From contig NZ_JOFQ01000017.1 in the NCBI RefSeq assembly GCF_000718305.1, positions 1 through 64,000 of the forward strand: a stretch of DNA of 64,000 nucleotides. Direction: 5' to 3'. Shown here piece by piece: positions 16,955 to 27,479 of the stretch (positions are counted from its first letter, which is position 1; the number at the start of each line of letters is the position of its first letter). A program made the translations under genes and the position numbers. The notes under the pieces are model-generated. The model was not told the origin of the DNA, did not search any database, and was given only the letters and a program-made list of their open reading frames with translations. Source of the stretch: Streptomyces niger (GTDB taxonomy: Bacteria > Actinomycetota > Actinomycetes > Streptomycetales > Streptomycetaceae).

Positions 16955-18433
16955 TCAGCTCAGCAGTGTCGGTGCCGCCCGGTCCAGCACGCTCCCGATC
17001 CGGTCCCAGGCCTCCTGATCGCGCGGCAGCGGCGGTAGCGCTTCGCCCTCGCCCGCGCCCCAGGCGGCCGCGACGGCCACCGGGTCGTCGCCGGTCACCG
17101 CGCCGGCGGCCAGTGCCGCGGCGCCGAGCGCGACCAGTTCGGTGTGGTGCGGCACGACGAGCGGGCGTCCGGAGAGCCGCCGTACGGTGTCCCGCCAGAA
17201 CCGGCCCTGCGCGCCGCCGCCGGTCAGCCGCAGCGGGCGGTCCCGTACTTCGGGCGCCGCGGGGTCCAGGCCGCAGGCGCGCAGCAGTTCGTCCAGGGCG
17301 CGCAGCACGGTGAAGGCGGCGCCTTCGTAGGCCGCGCCGAGCAGCTGCCGCGGGGTGGTGTCGTGGCGGATGCCGGTGAGGAGCCCGGAGGCGTGCGGCA
17401 GGTCGGGGGTGCGCTCGCCGTCGAGGTACGGGAGGAGGACGGCCGCGCCGCCCGGCTCGGCGTCCGCGCGGTCCAGGCCGAGCAGCGCCGCGATCCGGTC
17501 GACGGCGAGCGTGCAGTTCAGGGTGCAGCCGAGCGGGAGGTAGCCGCCGTCGGCGGCGGCGAAGCCGGCGATGCCGGGCGCGGCGGGCCGGGTGCGGCTG
17601 GCGGCGAAGACGGTGCCGGAGGTGCCGAGGCTGACCACGGGGTGGTCGAGCAGGCCGGCGCCGCCCAGGCCGAGGCCGACGGCGGCGGCCATGTTGTCCC
17701 CGGTGCCCGCGGCCACGACGGTCCCGGCGGGCAGGCCCAGCGCTTCGGCGGCGGCCGGGGTCAGCGTCCCGACGCGGGCCGCGCCGGTCGGCGCGACCTC
17801 GGGCAGCAGGTTCGCGTCCATGCCGACGAGGTCGAGGAGTTCGGGGTCGTAGCCGCCGGTCGTGGTGGCGTACCAGAGGGTGCCCGAGGCGTCGCCGGGG
17901 TCGGTCACGGCCGTACCGGCAAGGCGTTCGGTGAGGAAGTCGTGCGGCAGCCGGACGGCGGCAGCGGCGTCGGCGGCGGCCGGCTCGTGCTCCCGCAGCC
18001 ACTGCCATTTGGTGGCGGTCATGGAGGCGACCGGCTCGGAGCCGGTGCGGGCGAGCCAGGCGCCGGGGCCGCCGAGCGCCTCGGTGAGGGCGGCGGCCTG
18101 CGGCGCCGAGCGGGTGTCGTTCCACAGCAGCGCGGGGCGCACGGGGCGGCCGGCCGCGTCCAGGACGACGAGTCCGTGCTGCTGCCCCGCGACCGCGATG
18201 CCGGTGACGGCCGAGGGGTCGGCGCCCGCGTCCTTCAGCCCGGCGGCGACGGCCTCGCCGAGCGCGCTCCACCACGCTTCCGGGTCGCTCTCCCGGGCGC
18301 CGTCCGCGCCGGTGACGGTGTGCGGGGCGCGCCCCTGCCCCTGGATACGGCCGGTCTCGACGTCGACGACGACGGCCTTGGTGGCCTGCGTCGAGCTGTC
18401 CACACCGATGACCACGCGCTGCTGTCCGCGCAC
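16955..18433 (-). CDS. xylB: Xylulokinase
   Basis: A 492-residue FGGY carbohydrate kinase that phosphorylates D-xylulose to xylulose 5-phosphate. The N-terminal phosphate loop is GVDSSTQATKAVVVD. WNDTRSAPQA, MTATKWQWL and LRLTGGGAQGRFW match xylulokinases. GTG 18433 has GGAGGAAAC immediately upstream. It is divergent from xylA across a 116-bp region with an operator, and a ROK regulator lies just beyond xylA, so this is the standard Streptomyces xylose-utilisation locus. Confidence 0.93.
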   Translation of the reverse strand: MRGQQRVVIGVDSSTQATKAVVVDVETGRIQGQGRAPHTVTGADGARESDPEAWWSALGEAVAAGLKDAGADPSAVTGIAVAGQQHGLVVLDAAGRPVRPALLWNDTRSAPQAAALTEALGGPGAWLARTGSEPVASMTATKWQWLREHEPAAADAAAAVRLPHDFLTERLAGTAVTDPGDASGTLWYATTTGGYDPELLDLVGMDANLLPEVAPTGAARVGTLTPAAAEALGLPAGTVVAAGTGDNMAAAVGLGLGGAGLLDHPVVSLGTSGTVFAASRTRPAAPGIAGFAAADGGYLPLGCTLNCTLAVDRIAALLGLDRADAEPGGAAVLLPYLDGERTPDLPHASGLLTGIRHDTTPRQLLGAAYEGAAFTVLRALDELLRACGLDPAAPEVRDRPLRLTGGGAQGRFWRDTVRRLSGRPLVVPHHTELVALGAAALAAGAVTGDDPVAVAAAWGAGEGEALPPLPRDQEAWDRIGSVLDRAAPTLLS

Positions 18434-18488
18434 GTTTCCTCCTTGACGGATTTCCCGGTCGGCCCGCCGCGGGGGCTTCCCCGTGACT

Positions 18489-18535
18489 GCGTCGCATACT
18501 AATTTGTTTCCTGCCTTTACTAATAGGTGCGACGC
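18489..18535. promoter_or_regulatory. xylA-xylB operator region (ROK/XylR site)
   Basis: An inverted pair GCGTCGCA (18489-18496) and TGCGACGC (18528-18535) brackets two direct copies of TACTAAT (18497-18503 and 18518-18524). The copies are spaced 21 bp apart, two helical turns. The inner ACTAATTTGTTTCC resembles XylR/ROK operators. It lies between the divergent xyl genes, so it is the likely site of the ROK repressor encoded at 19759-21000. Confidence 0.7.
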
Positions 18536-18549
18536 AAGAGAGGTGCCCC

Positions 18550-19713
18550 ATGAGCTTCACCCCCACCCCCGAGGACCGATTCACGTTCGGCCTGTGGACC
18601 GTCGGCTGGACCGGCATCGACCCCTTCGGCGTGGCCACCCGCGCGGCCCTGGACCCGGTGGAGTCCGTCGAGCGGCTGGCGGAGCTGGGCGCGTACGGCG
18701 TCACCTTCCACGACGACGACCTGATCCCCTTCGGCACGCCGGACGCCGAGCGCGACGCGATCGTCAAGCGGTTCCGCGCCGCGCTGGAGGCCACCGGCAT
18801 GAAGGTGCCGATGGCGACCACCAACCTGTTCACCCAGCCGGTCTTCAAGGACGGCGGCTTCACCGCCAACGACCGCGACGTCCGCCGCTACGCGCTCCGC
18901 AAGACCATGCGCAACATCGACCTCGCGGCCGAGCTGGGCGCCGAGACGTACGTGGCGTGGGGCGGCCGGGAGGGCGCGGAGTCCGGCGGCGCGAAGGACG
19001 TGCGGTGCGCCCTGGACCGCATGAAGGAGGCCTTCGACCTGCTGGCGGAGTACGTCACCGAGCAGGGCTACGGGCTGCGCTTCGCCATCGAGCCGAAGCC
19101 CAACGAGCCGCGCGGCGACATCCTGCTGCCCACCGTCGGGCACGCGCTGGCCTTCATCGAGCGGCTGGAGAAGCCCGAGCTGTTCGGCGTGAACCCGGAG
19201 GTCGGCCACGAGCAGATGGCCGGGCTGAACTTCCCGCACGGCATCGCGCAGGCCCTGTGGGCGGGCAAGCTCTTCCACCTCGACCTCAACGGCCAGAACG
19301 GCATCAAGTACGACCAGGACCTGCGCTTCGGCGCCGGCGACCTGCGGCAGGCGTTCTGGCTGGTGGACCTGTTGGAGACCGCCGGGTACGCGGGCCCGCG
19401 CCACTTCGACTTCAAGCCGGTGCGCACCGACGGCTACGACGGCGTGTGGGAGTCCGCGAAGAACTGCATGCGCAACTACCTCATCCTGCGCGAGCGCGCC
19501 GCCGCCTTCCGCGCCGACCCCGAGGTCCAGCAGGCGCTGCGCGACTCCCGCCTGGACGAGCTGGCGCAGCCCACCGCCGCCGACGGCCTCGCCGCGCTGC
19601 GTGCCGACCGCAGCGCCTTCGAGGAGTTCGACGTGGCGGCGGCGGCCGGCCGCTCGATGGCCTTCGAGCGCCTCGACCAGCTCGCGATGGAGCACCTGCT
19701 CGCGGTCCGCTGA
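18550..19713 (+). CDS. xylA: Xylose isomerase
   Basis: A 387-residue class I (actinomycete-type) xylose isomerase, converting D-xylose to D-xylulose with two divalent metals. The catalytic VTFHDDD gives His54 and Asp57. [33 protein letters not shown] and HFDFKPVR supply the metal ligands. All expected catalytic residues are present and the length is normal. ATG 18550 follows AGAGAGGTGCCCC. Expression is probably induced by xylose through the operator upstream. Confidence 0.96.
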   Translation: MSFTPTPEDRFTFGLWTVGWTGIDPFGVATRAALDPVESVERLAELGAYGVTFHDDDLIPFGTPDAERDAIVKRFRAALEATGMKVPMATTNLFTQPVFKDGGFTANDRDVRRYALRKTMRNIDLAAELGAETYVAWGGREGAESGGAKDVRCALDRMKEAFDLLAEYVTEQGYGLRFAIEPKPNEPRGDILLPTVGHALAFIERLEKPELFGVNPEVGHEQMAGLNFPHGIAQALWAGKLFHLDLNGQNGIKYDQDLRFGAGDLRQAFWLVDLLETAGYAGPRHFDFKPVRTDGYDGVWESAKNCMRNYLILRERAAAFRADPEVQQALRDSRLDELAQPTAADGLAALRADRSAFEEFDVAAAAGRSMAFERLDQLAMEHLLAVR

Positions 19714-19747
19714 CGCACCGTCAGGACACGGGGCCGCGCGTCCCCCG

Positions 19748-19774
19748 GGGGCAGCCGGTCAGCCCGGCTGCCCC
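19748..19774. terminator. Terminator between xylA and the ROK gene
   Basis: An 11-bp perfect stem (19748-19758 with 19764-19774) and 5-nt loop. The right arm overlaps the last codons of the convergent ROK gene. Confidence 0.75.
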
Positions 19775-21000
19775 TCCGTGTACGCCACCGGGTCCGCCAG
19801 GACCTCCCGTACCACCTGGGCCGCGGCGCCCCGCGCGGCGTCACCCGAGGAGGACGAGGCGCGCAGCCGCCCGCCGTCCGCGCTCCACAGGCCCGACACC
19901 ACCCGCCGGGCCAGTTCGGCGTGGGTGGCGGGCGCCAGCCACGGCATGAGCAGCCGGTAACTGCCGCCCAGCACCACGGCGTCCGGGTCGAAGAGGTTCA
20001 CCGCGCCGGAGAGCACCAGCCCCAGCCGCCGCCCGGCTTCCTCGATCGCCGCGACCGCGCGCGGTTCGCCCTGCCGCGCCCGCCGCTCCAGTTCCGTGAC
20101 GGCCGGCGCGCCTGCCGCGCCCTGCTCCAGCCCCGCGTTGCGCAGCAGCGCCGCCTGACCCGCGTACTGCTCCAGGCAGCCGCGCGCCCCGCAGCGGCAC
20201 TCGGGCCCGTCCGGGTCCACCACCACGTGCCCGATCTCGCCGGCGAAACCGTGCGCCCCGCGCAGCAGTTCACCGTCCAGGACGAGCGCGCCGCCGACGC
20301 CGGTCTCGCCCGTGAGGTACAGGAAGCTGCGTGCCCGGTCCAGGCCGCCGAACCACAGCTCGGCGAGGGCCGCGCTGTTCGCCTCGTTGTCCGAGCCGAC
20401 CGGCAGCGCGCGTGCCCCGGGCCGCAGCCGGGCCAACGCCTGCGCGAACATCCCCTCGGCCGCCACCCCGTTCCAGCCGAGGTTGGGGGCCTGGCGCACG
20501 GTGCCGCCGGAGACCAGGCCCGGCACCGCGAGCCGCACCCCGGCCGGGCGCAGCTCCTGCTCCGCCGCCGAGTCCAGGGTGCGCGCGGCGATCCGGGCGG
20601 CCCGGTCGAGGACCTCCTCGGGCGCCGCGCCTCGGTTGTCGAGGTGCGTGGTCAGCCGGACCCGGTCGGTGCCCGCGAGGTCCACCACGCACACCGAGAC
20701 GTAGTCGATGTTGATCTCGACGCCGAGCCCGGCCGGGCCGGTGCCCGCGACCTTCAGCACGGTGCCGGGGCGGCCCGCCTGGCCGCTGAACGTCTTGCCC
20801 GACTCGACCAGGAAGCCGCCCGCCAGCAACTGCTCGACCAGCGAGGACACCGCCGCGCGGGTCAGCCCCACGCGCGCCGCCACCGCCGCGCGGGTGACCT
20901 CGCCCTCGTCGTGCACCACCCGCAGCACCAGACTGAGGTTGTGCCGCCGCACGGTGGATCTGTCCGCCTTCGCCGCCGGCGGCACCTGAGTGTTCTTCAT
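19759..21000 (-). CDS. xylR: ROK family transcriptional repressor, probable XylR
   Basis: A 413-residue regulator. An N-terminal winged helix (TRAAVAARVGLTRAAVSSLV, about residues 35-55) precedes a ROK sugar-binding domain. The domain carries the zinc motif ECRCGARGCLEQY and the glycine loop LTGETGVGGALVLDG. Its position next to xylA/xylB and the operator there support control of xylose use, with release by xylose or a derivative. ATG 21000 starts MKNTQVPP. The gene symbol is inferred from context. Confidence 0.85.
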   Translation of the reverse strand: MKNTQVPPAAKADRSTVRRHNLSLVLRVVHDEGEVTRAAVAARVGLTRAAVSSLVEQLLAGGFLVESGKTFSGQAGRPGTVLKVAGTGPAGLGVEINIDYVSVCVVDLAGTDRVRLTTHLDNRGAAPEEVLDRAARIAARTLDSAAEQELRPAGVRLAVPGLVSGGTVRQAPNLGWNGVAAEGMFAQALARLRPGARALPVGSDNEANSAALAELWFGGLDRARSFLYLTGETGVGGALVLDGELLRGAHGFAGEIGHVVVDPDGPECRCGARGCLEQYAGQAALLRNAGLEQGAAGAPAVTELERRARQGEPRAVAAIEEAGRRLGLVLSGAVNLFDPDAVVLGGSYRLLMPWLAPATHAELARRVVSGLWSADGGRLRASSSSGDAARGAAAQVVREVLADPVAYTEGQPG

Positions 21001-21081
21001 CGCCCGGTGAGCCTATGCGACCGGGCCGCGGGGCGGACCACGTGTACCGTGACGAGCCCGTACGTCACAGGGAGGCCGCCG

Positions 21082-21585
21082 GTGCGTCTGCTGCTGACCG
21101 CCGACACCCATCTGCCCAAGCGCGCCAAGGTCCTGCCGGACCCGCTCCTCGCGGAGATCGAGCGCGCCGACGCCGTGCTGCACGCCGGCGACTGGGTGGA
21201 CGCCGCGACGCTGGACCTGCTGGAGGCGCGGGCCCGCCGGGTCATCGGGGTGTACGGCAACAACGACGGGCCGGAGCTGCGGGCCCGGCTGCCGGAGGTG
21301 GCGCGCGCCGAGCTGGGCGGCCTGCGCTTCGGCGTGGTGCACGAGACGGGCGCGGCGCAGGGCCGCGAGCGCCGGTGCGCCGAGCGCTTCCCCGACCTGG
21401 ACGTGCTGGTCTTCGGACACAGCCACATCCCCTGGGACACCGTCGCGCCGGGCGGCCTGCGGCTGCTCAACCCCGGCTCCCCCACGGACCGGCGCCGCCA
21501 GCCGTACTGCACGTACCTGACCCTGACGGCGGCGGACGGCCGGCTGAGTGACGTGACGCTGCACCGGCTGCCGCCGCGCCGCTGA
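21082..21585 (+). CDS. YfcE/MJ0936-like metallophosphoesterase
   Basis: A 167-residue calcineurin-like phosphoesterase. The metal-binding motifs are DTHLPKRA, AGDWVDA, GNNDGPE, VHETG and FGHSHIPW, all intact for the two-metal site. Family members hydrolyse phosphodiesters; the natural substrate is unknown. GTG 21082 follows GGGAGG at 7 nt. It is divergent from the ROK gene but probably unrelated to xylose use. Confidence 0.88.
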   Translation: MRLLLTADTHLPKRAKVLPDPLLAEIERADAVLHAGDWVDAATLDLLEARARRVIGVYGNNDGPELRARLPEVARAELGGLRFGVVHETGAAQGRERRCAERFPDLDVLVFGHSHIPWDTVAPGGLRLLNPGSPTDRRRQPYCTYLTLTAADGRLSDVTLHRLPPRR

Positions 21586-21668
21586 ACGGCGCATCGGATC
21601 CTGCTCCATCGGGGCGGTACGGGGCCGGCGGGCGCAGCGCGGGCCGGCCGCCCGGGTACCTCCGCCAC

Positions 21669-21863
21669 ATGGACAACAACGTGGACCCCATCGAAATGCA
21701 GAAGTGCCTGGGCGGCGTCAGCTACCCGGCCTCCAAGGACGAGATCATGCGGCAGGCCGAGCAGCACGGCGCGAACAAGGACATCATGGGCGCGCTCAAG
21801 AACCTGCCGGAGTCGGAGTACGACTCCCCCGCCGCGGTGAACAGGGAGGTCGGCAAGGAGTAA
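21669..21863 (+). CDS. DUF2795 domain protein
   Basis: A 64-residue protein matching the DUF2795 pattern: VDPIEMQKCLGGVSYPASK, then MRQAEQHGANKDIMGALKNLP. These small helical proteins are frequent in actinobacteria and are of unknown function. No strong ribosome-binding site is visible before ATG 21669. A strong hairpin follows. Confidence 0.85.
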   Translation: MDNNVDPIEMQKCLGGVSYPASKDEIMRQAEQHGANKDIMGALKNLPESEYDSPAAVNREVGKE

Positions 21864-21881
21864 GCCAGGGAGCGGAACATC

Positions 21882-21918
21882 CGAGGGAGCCGGCCGCGGT
21901 CAGCGGCCGGCTCCCTCG
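21882..21918 (+). terminator. Intrinsic terminator after DUF2795 gene
   Basis: A 16-bp perfect stem (21882-21897 and 21903-21918) with a 5-nt loop GGTCA, 18 bp after the stop codon. Confidence 0.9.
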
Positions 21919-22061
21919 TGTCGTGGCGTCAACCGGGGGCAATACGGGCCGGGTTGGTCCGGACCTCTTGACGGTGAACGCTCAAGCAATGAACATGCGT
22001 CGAGCAAGAGAGCGCTCCCAGGAAATTCCACTGTTCATTTCCTGAACTCAGGAGAGTCGCC

Positions 22062-23819
<1,758 letters not shown>

Positions 23820-23822
<3 letters not shown>

Positions 23823-23850
23823 GCCGGCCGGGGACGGCCGCGGGGGCTCA
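23820..23850. terminator. Shared terminator hairpin over two stop codons
   Basis: TGAGCC at 23820 pairs with GGCTCA ending at 23850, with an inner GGCCG/CGGCC stem. The hairpin includes the stop codons of both convergent genes. Confidence 0.6.
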
Positions 23851-24075
23851 CAGCATGAGCGCGTAGGCGATGAAGAAGACCGCGATGAGCACGACCACGA
23901 TGCCGATCGCGATCAGTGGCCCCTTGGACCACCCCTTGGCCGGGTTGTAGGTCTCCTCCGGACCCGCCCAGGGCGTGCTGCCCTCGGCGGGCGGCGTCTC
24001 GCCCGGCGGCACACCGCCGCCGGGCTCCAGTCCCGGCGTGCGCCGCGGGTCCGGGTCCGGATTCTGCTCGGTCAT
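23848..24075 (-). CDS. DUF6480-type small membrane protein
   Basis: A 75-residue protein. The first 45 residues are Pro/Gly-rich (DPDPRRTPGLEPGGGVPPGE). A single transmembrane helix ends the protein: GPLIAIGIVVVLIAVFFIAY. This is the DUF6480 layout common in Streptomyces. ATG 24075 has AGGAG 6 nt upstream. The function is unknown. Confidence 0.85.
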   Translation of the reverse strand: MTEQNPDPDPRRTPGLEPGGGVPPGETPPAEGSTPWAGPEETYNPAKGWSKGPLIAIGIVVVLIAVFFIAYALML

Positions 24076-24298
24076 GCGCATTCTCCTGTCCACGGCGCGG
24101 GGCAAGCAACATCTACCACGGCGGTACCGCGCCGACGGGGTACCGGCGCGTGCCTCAGCGCGGCGCCCCGCCGGGTGGCGGAACCCCCGGTGCGCACAGG
24201 ATCCGGCACCCGGGGGTGGGGCCCGTTCACATTGCCGTGCGCCGTGCCCGCGCGCAGGATCCGGTGCGGTGGTGGACGACGGGTGCCCGGAGGTGCGC

Positions 24299-25921
24299 AT
24301 GCGACACGTTCTTTCCTGCACGGCGGCGGGGCTGCTCCTGCTGCTCGGCACCGTGCCGGCGCCCCCGGCGCACGGCGCGGCCCCCTCGGACTGCGCGGGC
24401 CTCCGGGGCACGGCGGTACCGGCCACCGCGATCGGACTGCCCACCACGGGCGGCGAGGTGACGGCGGCCCAGGAGGTGCCCGGCACCCCGGCCCTCGGCG
24501 CGTACTGCCGCGTGGAGCTGGCCGTGCACCCCGTGGACCCGGCGGCGCCGGACATCACCGTACGGATCGGGCTGCCGGCCGACTGGAACCACAAGGCGGT
24601 CATGTTCGGCGGCGGGGGCTACGACGGCGCCGTGCCGGACGTCGCGGGCAACGTGCCGTTCGGGCCGGCCGGCGGCCCGACGCCGCTGGCGCGCGGGTAC
24701 GCCACCTTCGCGAGCGACTCCGGCCACCGCTCGACGGCGGCCGATCCCTCGCTGGACGGCGCGTTCGCGCGCAACGACGAGGCGCTGCGCAACTTCGCCG
24801 GCGACGCGCTGAAGAAGACCCGGGACGCGGCGCTGTACGTCATCGGGAAGCGGTACGGCGACGGGCCGCCCGCACGCGCCTACTTCGCGGGCGGTTCGAC
24901 CGGCGGCCGGGAGGCGCTGGCCGTCGCGCAGCGCCGGCCGCGCGACTTCGACGGGGTGATCTCCGCGTACCCGGCCTGGAACGCGGCGAGCCTGGACCTG
25001 TTCTTCGGGTACGAGGCGCAGGTCCTCGCGCGCCCCGGCGCCTTCCTGAACCAGGCGGAACAGCGCCTGCTGTACGAGGGGGTGCTGGCGGCCTGCGACG
25101 GCGACGACGGGCTCCGCGACGGGGTGGTCTCGGATGAGGCTGGCTGCCGGTTCGACCCGCGCGTGCTGCGCTGCCGGGGCGGCGCCGACCGCGGTGACGG
25201 CTGCCTCTCCGACCGGCAGATCCGCGCCGTCCGCACGCTGTCCTCCCGCTTCACCTGGCCGTACCGGATCGCGAGCGGCGAGACCGGCTATCCCGGCTTC
25301 CCGTTCCTCTCCGGGGCCGACATGACGACGCCGCGGCTGGGCATGGGCACCGCCGCGCCGGCCGACCCGATGCCGGCGACCGCCGGGTACGGCGTCAAGT
25401 TCTGGGACCAGTGGGTGAAGCACTTCGTCACCCGCGATCCGGACCGGTCGGCGCTGTCGGTGGACCCGCGCCGCCCCGGCGCCTGGCGGGACCGGATCAG
25501 CGCGCTCTCGGCCCTGCAGGACGTCAACGACGCGGACCTGCGTCCCTTCGCGGCGGCCGGCGGCCGGCTGCTGCTCCTGCACGGCACCGCGGACGAACTG
25601 GTCAGCCACCGGTCGACCGTGGAGTACGTCGAGCGGATGCGGAAGACCATGGGGAAGCGCGCCGCGGACGCGTTCTCGCGCTTCTACCTCGTGCCCGGCG
25701 CCAACCACGCCAACGTCGACGCCGCGTTCGCCGCGGGCTGGGACTCGCTCGGCGCCCTCGACACCTGGGTGGAGCGGGGCACCGCACCCGCGCACCCGGT
25801 GGTCGCCGACAACTCCCCCGCCGGGCACGGCCGTACGCGTCCGCTCTGCGCCTGGCCGACGTGGCCGCGCTATGCCGGCGGCGACCCCGGCCGCGCGGAC
25901 GGTTTCCGGTGCGTCGGGTGA
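24299..25921 (+). CDS. Secreted tannase/feruloyl esterase family protein
   Basis: A 540-residue alpha/beta hydrolase with a Sec signal peptide (MRHVLSCTAAGLLLLLG, cleavage near residue 27). The nucleophile Ser is in AYFAGGSTGGREAL. The acid and base are probably the Asp of HGTADELV and the His of VPGANHANVD. A Cys pair flanks a typical acidic loop DGDDGLRDGVVSDEAGC, close to the calcium-binding lid of the family. Enzymes of this kind release gallic or ferulic acid from plant material. GGAGG lies 5 nt before ATG 24299. Confidence 0.88.
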   Translation: MRHVLSCTAAGLLLLLGTVPAPPAHGAAPSDCAGLRGTAVPATAIGLPTTGGEVTAAQEVPGTPALGAYCRVELAVHPVDPAAPDITVRIGLPADWNHKAVMFGGGGYDGAVPDVAGNVPFGPAGGPTPLARGYATFASDSGHRSTAADPSLDGAFARNDEALRNFAGDALKKTRDAALYVIGKRYGDGPPARAYFAGGSTGGREALAVAQRRPRDFDGVISAYPAWNAASLDLFFGYEAQVLARPGAFLNQAEQRLLYEGVLAACDGDDGLRDGVVSDEAGCRFDPRVLRCRGGADRGDGCLSDRQIRAVRTLSSRFTWPYRIASGETGYPGFPFLSGADMTTPRLGMGTAAPADPMPATAGYGVKFWDQWVKHFVTRDPDRSALSVDPRRPGAWRDRISALSALQDVNDADLRPFAAAGGRLLLLHGTADELVSHRSTVEYVERMRKTMGKRAADAFSRFYLVPGANHANVDAAFAAGWDSLGALDTWVERGTAPAHPVVADNSPAGHGRTRPLCAWPTWPRYAGGDPGRADGFRCVG

Positions 25922-25953
25922 TCCGGCGGTCGAGGCGGGCGTCCGCGCCGTGG

Positions 25954-27432
25954 TCAGCGGCTCTGCCGGGCGGCGAGGGCGTGCACGACGTCCGCAGTCG
26001 CCGGGTAGAGGTCGCGGTAGAGCCCGTACAGCTCGGCGTACTCCGCGGCGGCCTCGGGGTCCGGTACGACGGTCTCCCGTACCGGGTTCCAGTCGTCGGC
26101 CGAGACGTCGCCGAGGAGTTGGGCGGCGAGCAGCGCGCCGCCGTAGCTCGCGCCGATGGACGTGGTGCGCACCTCCTGCTCCCGGCCGGTGACGTCGGAG
26201 ACGATCTGCGTCCAGAGCCGGCCCTGGGTGCCGCCGCCCACCGCGACGACCCGCCGGATGTCGCCGCCGACCGCCTCGATGGCCTCGATGTTGTGCCGCA
26301 CGCCGTACGCGGTGGCCTCCAGCGCCGCGCGGTAGAGGTCGCCGCGGGTGTGGGAGAGGGTGAGGCCCGCGAGGACGCCGCGGGCCTCGGGGTCCATGAG
26401 CGGGGTGCGTTCGCCCGCGAAGTAGGGGAGCATCAACAGGCCGTTGGCCCCGGTGCCGGACGCGTCGGCCTCCCGCAGCAGGTCGGCGTAGTCGGGTGCG
26501 CCGGTCAGGTCGCGCAGCCAACCGGTGACGGCGCCGGACGTGGCCATGCCGCCGGCGAGGTTGCGGGTGCCGGGCAGGGCGCCGACGGTGCTCCACAGCG
26601 CGGGCGCGGTCAGCAGGTCGGGGACGGTGTGGACGAGGAACATCGTCGTGCCGTACATCAGCATCAGGTCGCCGACGGCGTGCGCGCCGACACTGAGGGC
26701 CTCGGCCCAGGCGTCGACGGTGCCGGTGATGACGGGGATGCCGGCGGGCAGTCCGGTCAGCCGGGCGGCCTCGGCGGTGACGGTGCCGGCGGCCTCGCCG
26801 GACCAGCGCAGCGGCGGAAGTTCCAGGTCCGGGCAGATCAGCTCGGCCCACGGCGCGTACCAGGTGCGGGCGGTGGTGTCGTAGAGCGGCGTGGTCTGGC
26901 TCGCGGAGTGGTGGTCCAGGACGTAGGCACCGGTGAGCCGGCGGACCAGCCAGGAGCTGGGCATGTAGAGGCGGCGGGCGCGCGCGAACACCTCCGGCTC
27001 CTCGTCCGCGACCCACGCGATCTTCGCTCCGGCGGCCTGGCTGCTGAGCCCTGAGCCGCAGCGTGCCCTGATCTCCTCCTCGCCGAGGCGGTCGGTGAGC
27101 CGGGTGATCTGCTCGGTGGCGCGGGTGTCGACGCCGTAGAGGATCGCGGGCCGCAGCGGTACGTCGTCGGCGTCGGTGAGCAGGACGCAGGGGCCCATGC
27201 CGCTGACGCCGACGGCGCCCACCGGCGGCGCGCCGTCCGCGGTCAGTTCGCGGACGAGCGAGCCGAACTCCTCCCACCACACGGCGGCGTCCATCTCGAC
27301 GTGGCCCGGTGCCGGCCGGTCGACGGCGTGCTCGCGGACGGCCGAGCGGAGCAGTGTGCCGTCCGGCCCGACCAGGACGCCCTTGCTGCTGGAGGTGCCG
27401 ATGTCGACACCGATCACTGCGTGCGGAATCAT
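25954..27432 (-). CDS. FGGY family carbohydrate kinase
   Basis: A 492-residue sugar kinase with VIGVDIGTSSSKGVLVG at the N terminus, ILYGVDTRATEQI, TGTVDAWAEAL and VVAVGGGTQGRLW. It is related to gluconokinases and xylulokinases but differs clearly from the xylB gene nearby. It lies 47 bp downstream of an MFS transporter on the same strand, and a GntR regulator is divergent from the pair, so it probably phosphorylates the sugar or sugar acid that the transporter imports. No good ribosome-binding site precedes ATG 27432. The substrate is unknown. Confidence 0.85.
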   Translation of the reverse strand: MIPHAVIGVDIGTSSSKGVLVGPDGTLLRSAVREHAVDRPAPGHVEMDAAVWWEEFGSLVRELTADGAPPVGAVGVSGMGPCVLLTDADDVPLRPAILYGVDTRATEQITRLTDRLGEEEIRARCGSGLSSQAAGAKIAWVADEEPEVFARARRLYMPSSWLVRRLTGAYVLDHHSASQTTPLYDTTARTWYAPWAELICPDLELPPLRWSGEAAGTVTAEAARLTGLPAGIPVITGTVDAWAEALSVGAHAVGDLMLMYGTTMFLVHTVPDLLTAPALWSTVGALPGTRNLAGGMATSGAVTGWLRDLTGAPDYADLLREADASGTGANGLLMLPYFAGERTPLMDPEARGVLAGLTLSHTRGDLYRAALEATAYGVRHNIEAIEAVGGDIRRVVAVGGGTQGRLWTQIVSDVTGREQEVRTTSIGASYGGALLAAQLLGDVSADDWNPVRETVVPDPEAAAEYAELYGLYRDLYPATADVVHALAARQSR

Positions 27433-27479
27433 GCGCACACGTTCGCAGAGTGCGCCGGCACCGGCCGGGCCGGGTGGCG

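Noticed and set aside
24227..27280. Very long minus-strand frame across the tannase-like gene
   Set aside because: Opposite to a plus-strand gene with signal peptide and catalytic motifs; it merely runs through a frame of the FGGY kinase gene.
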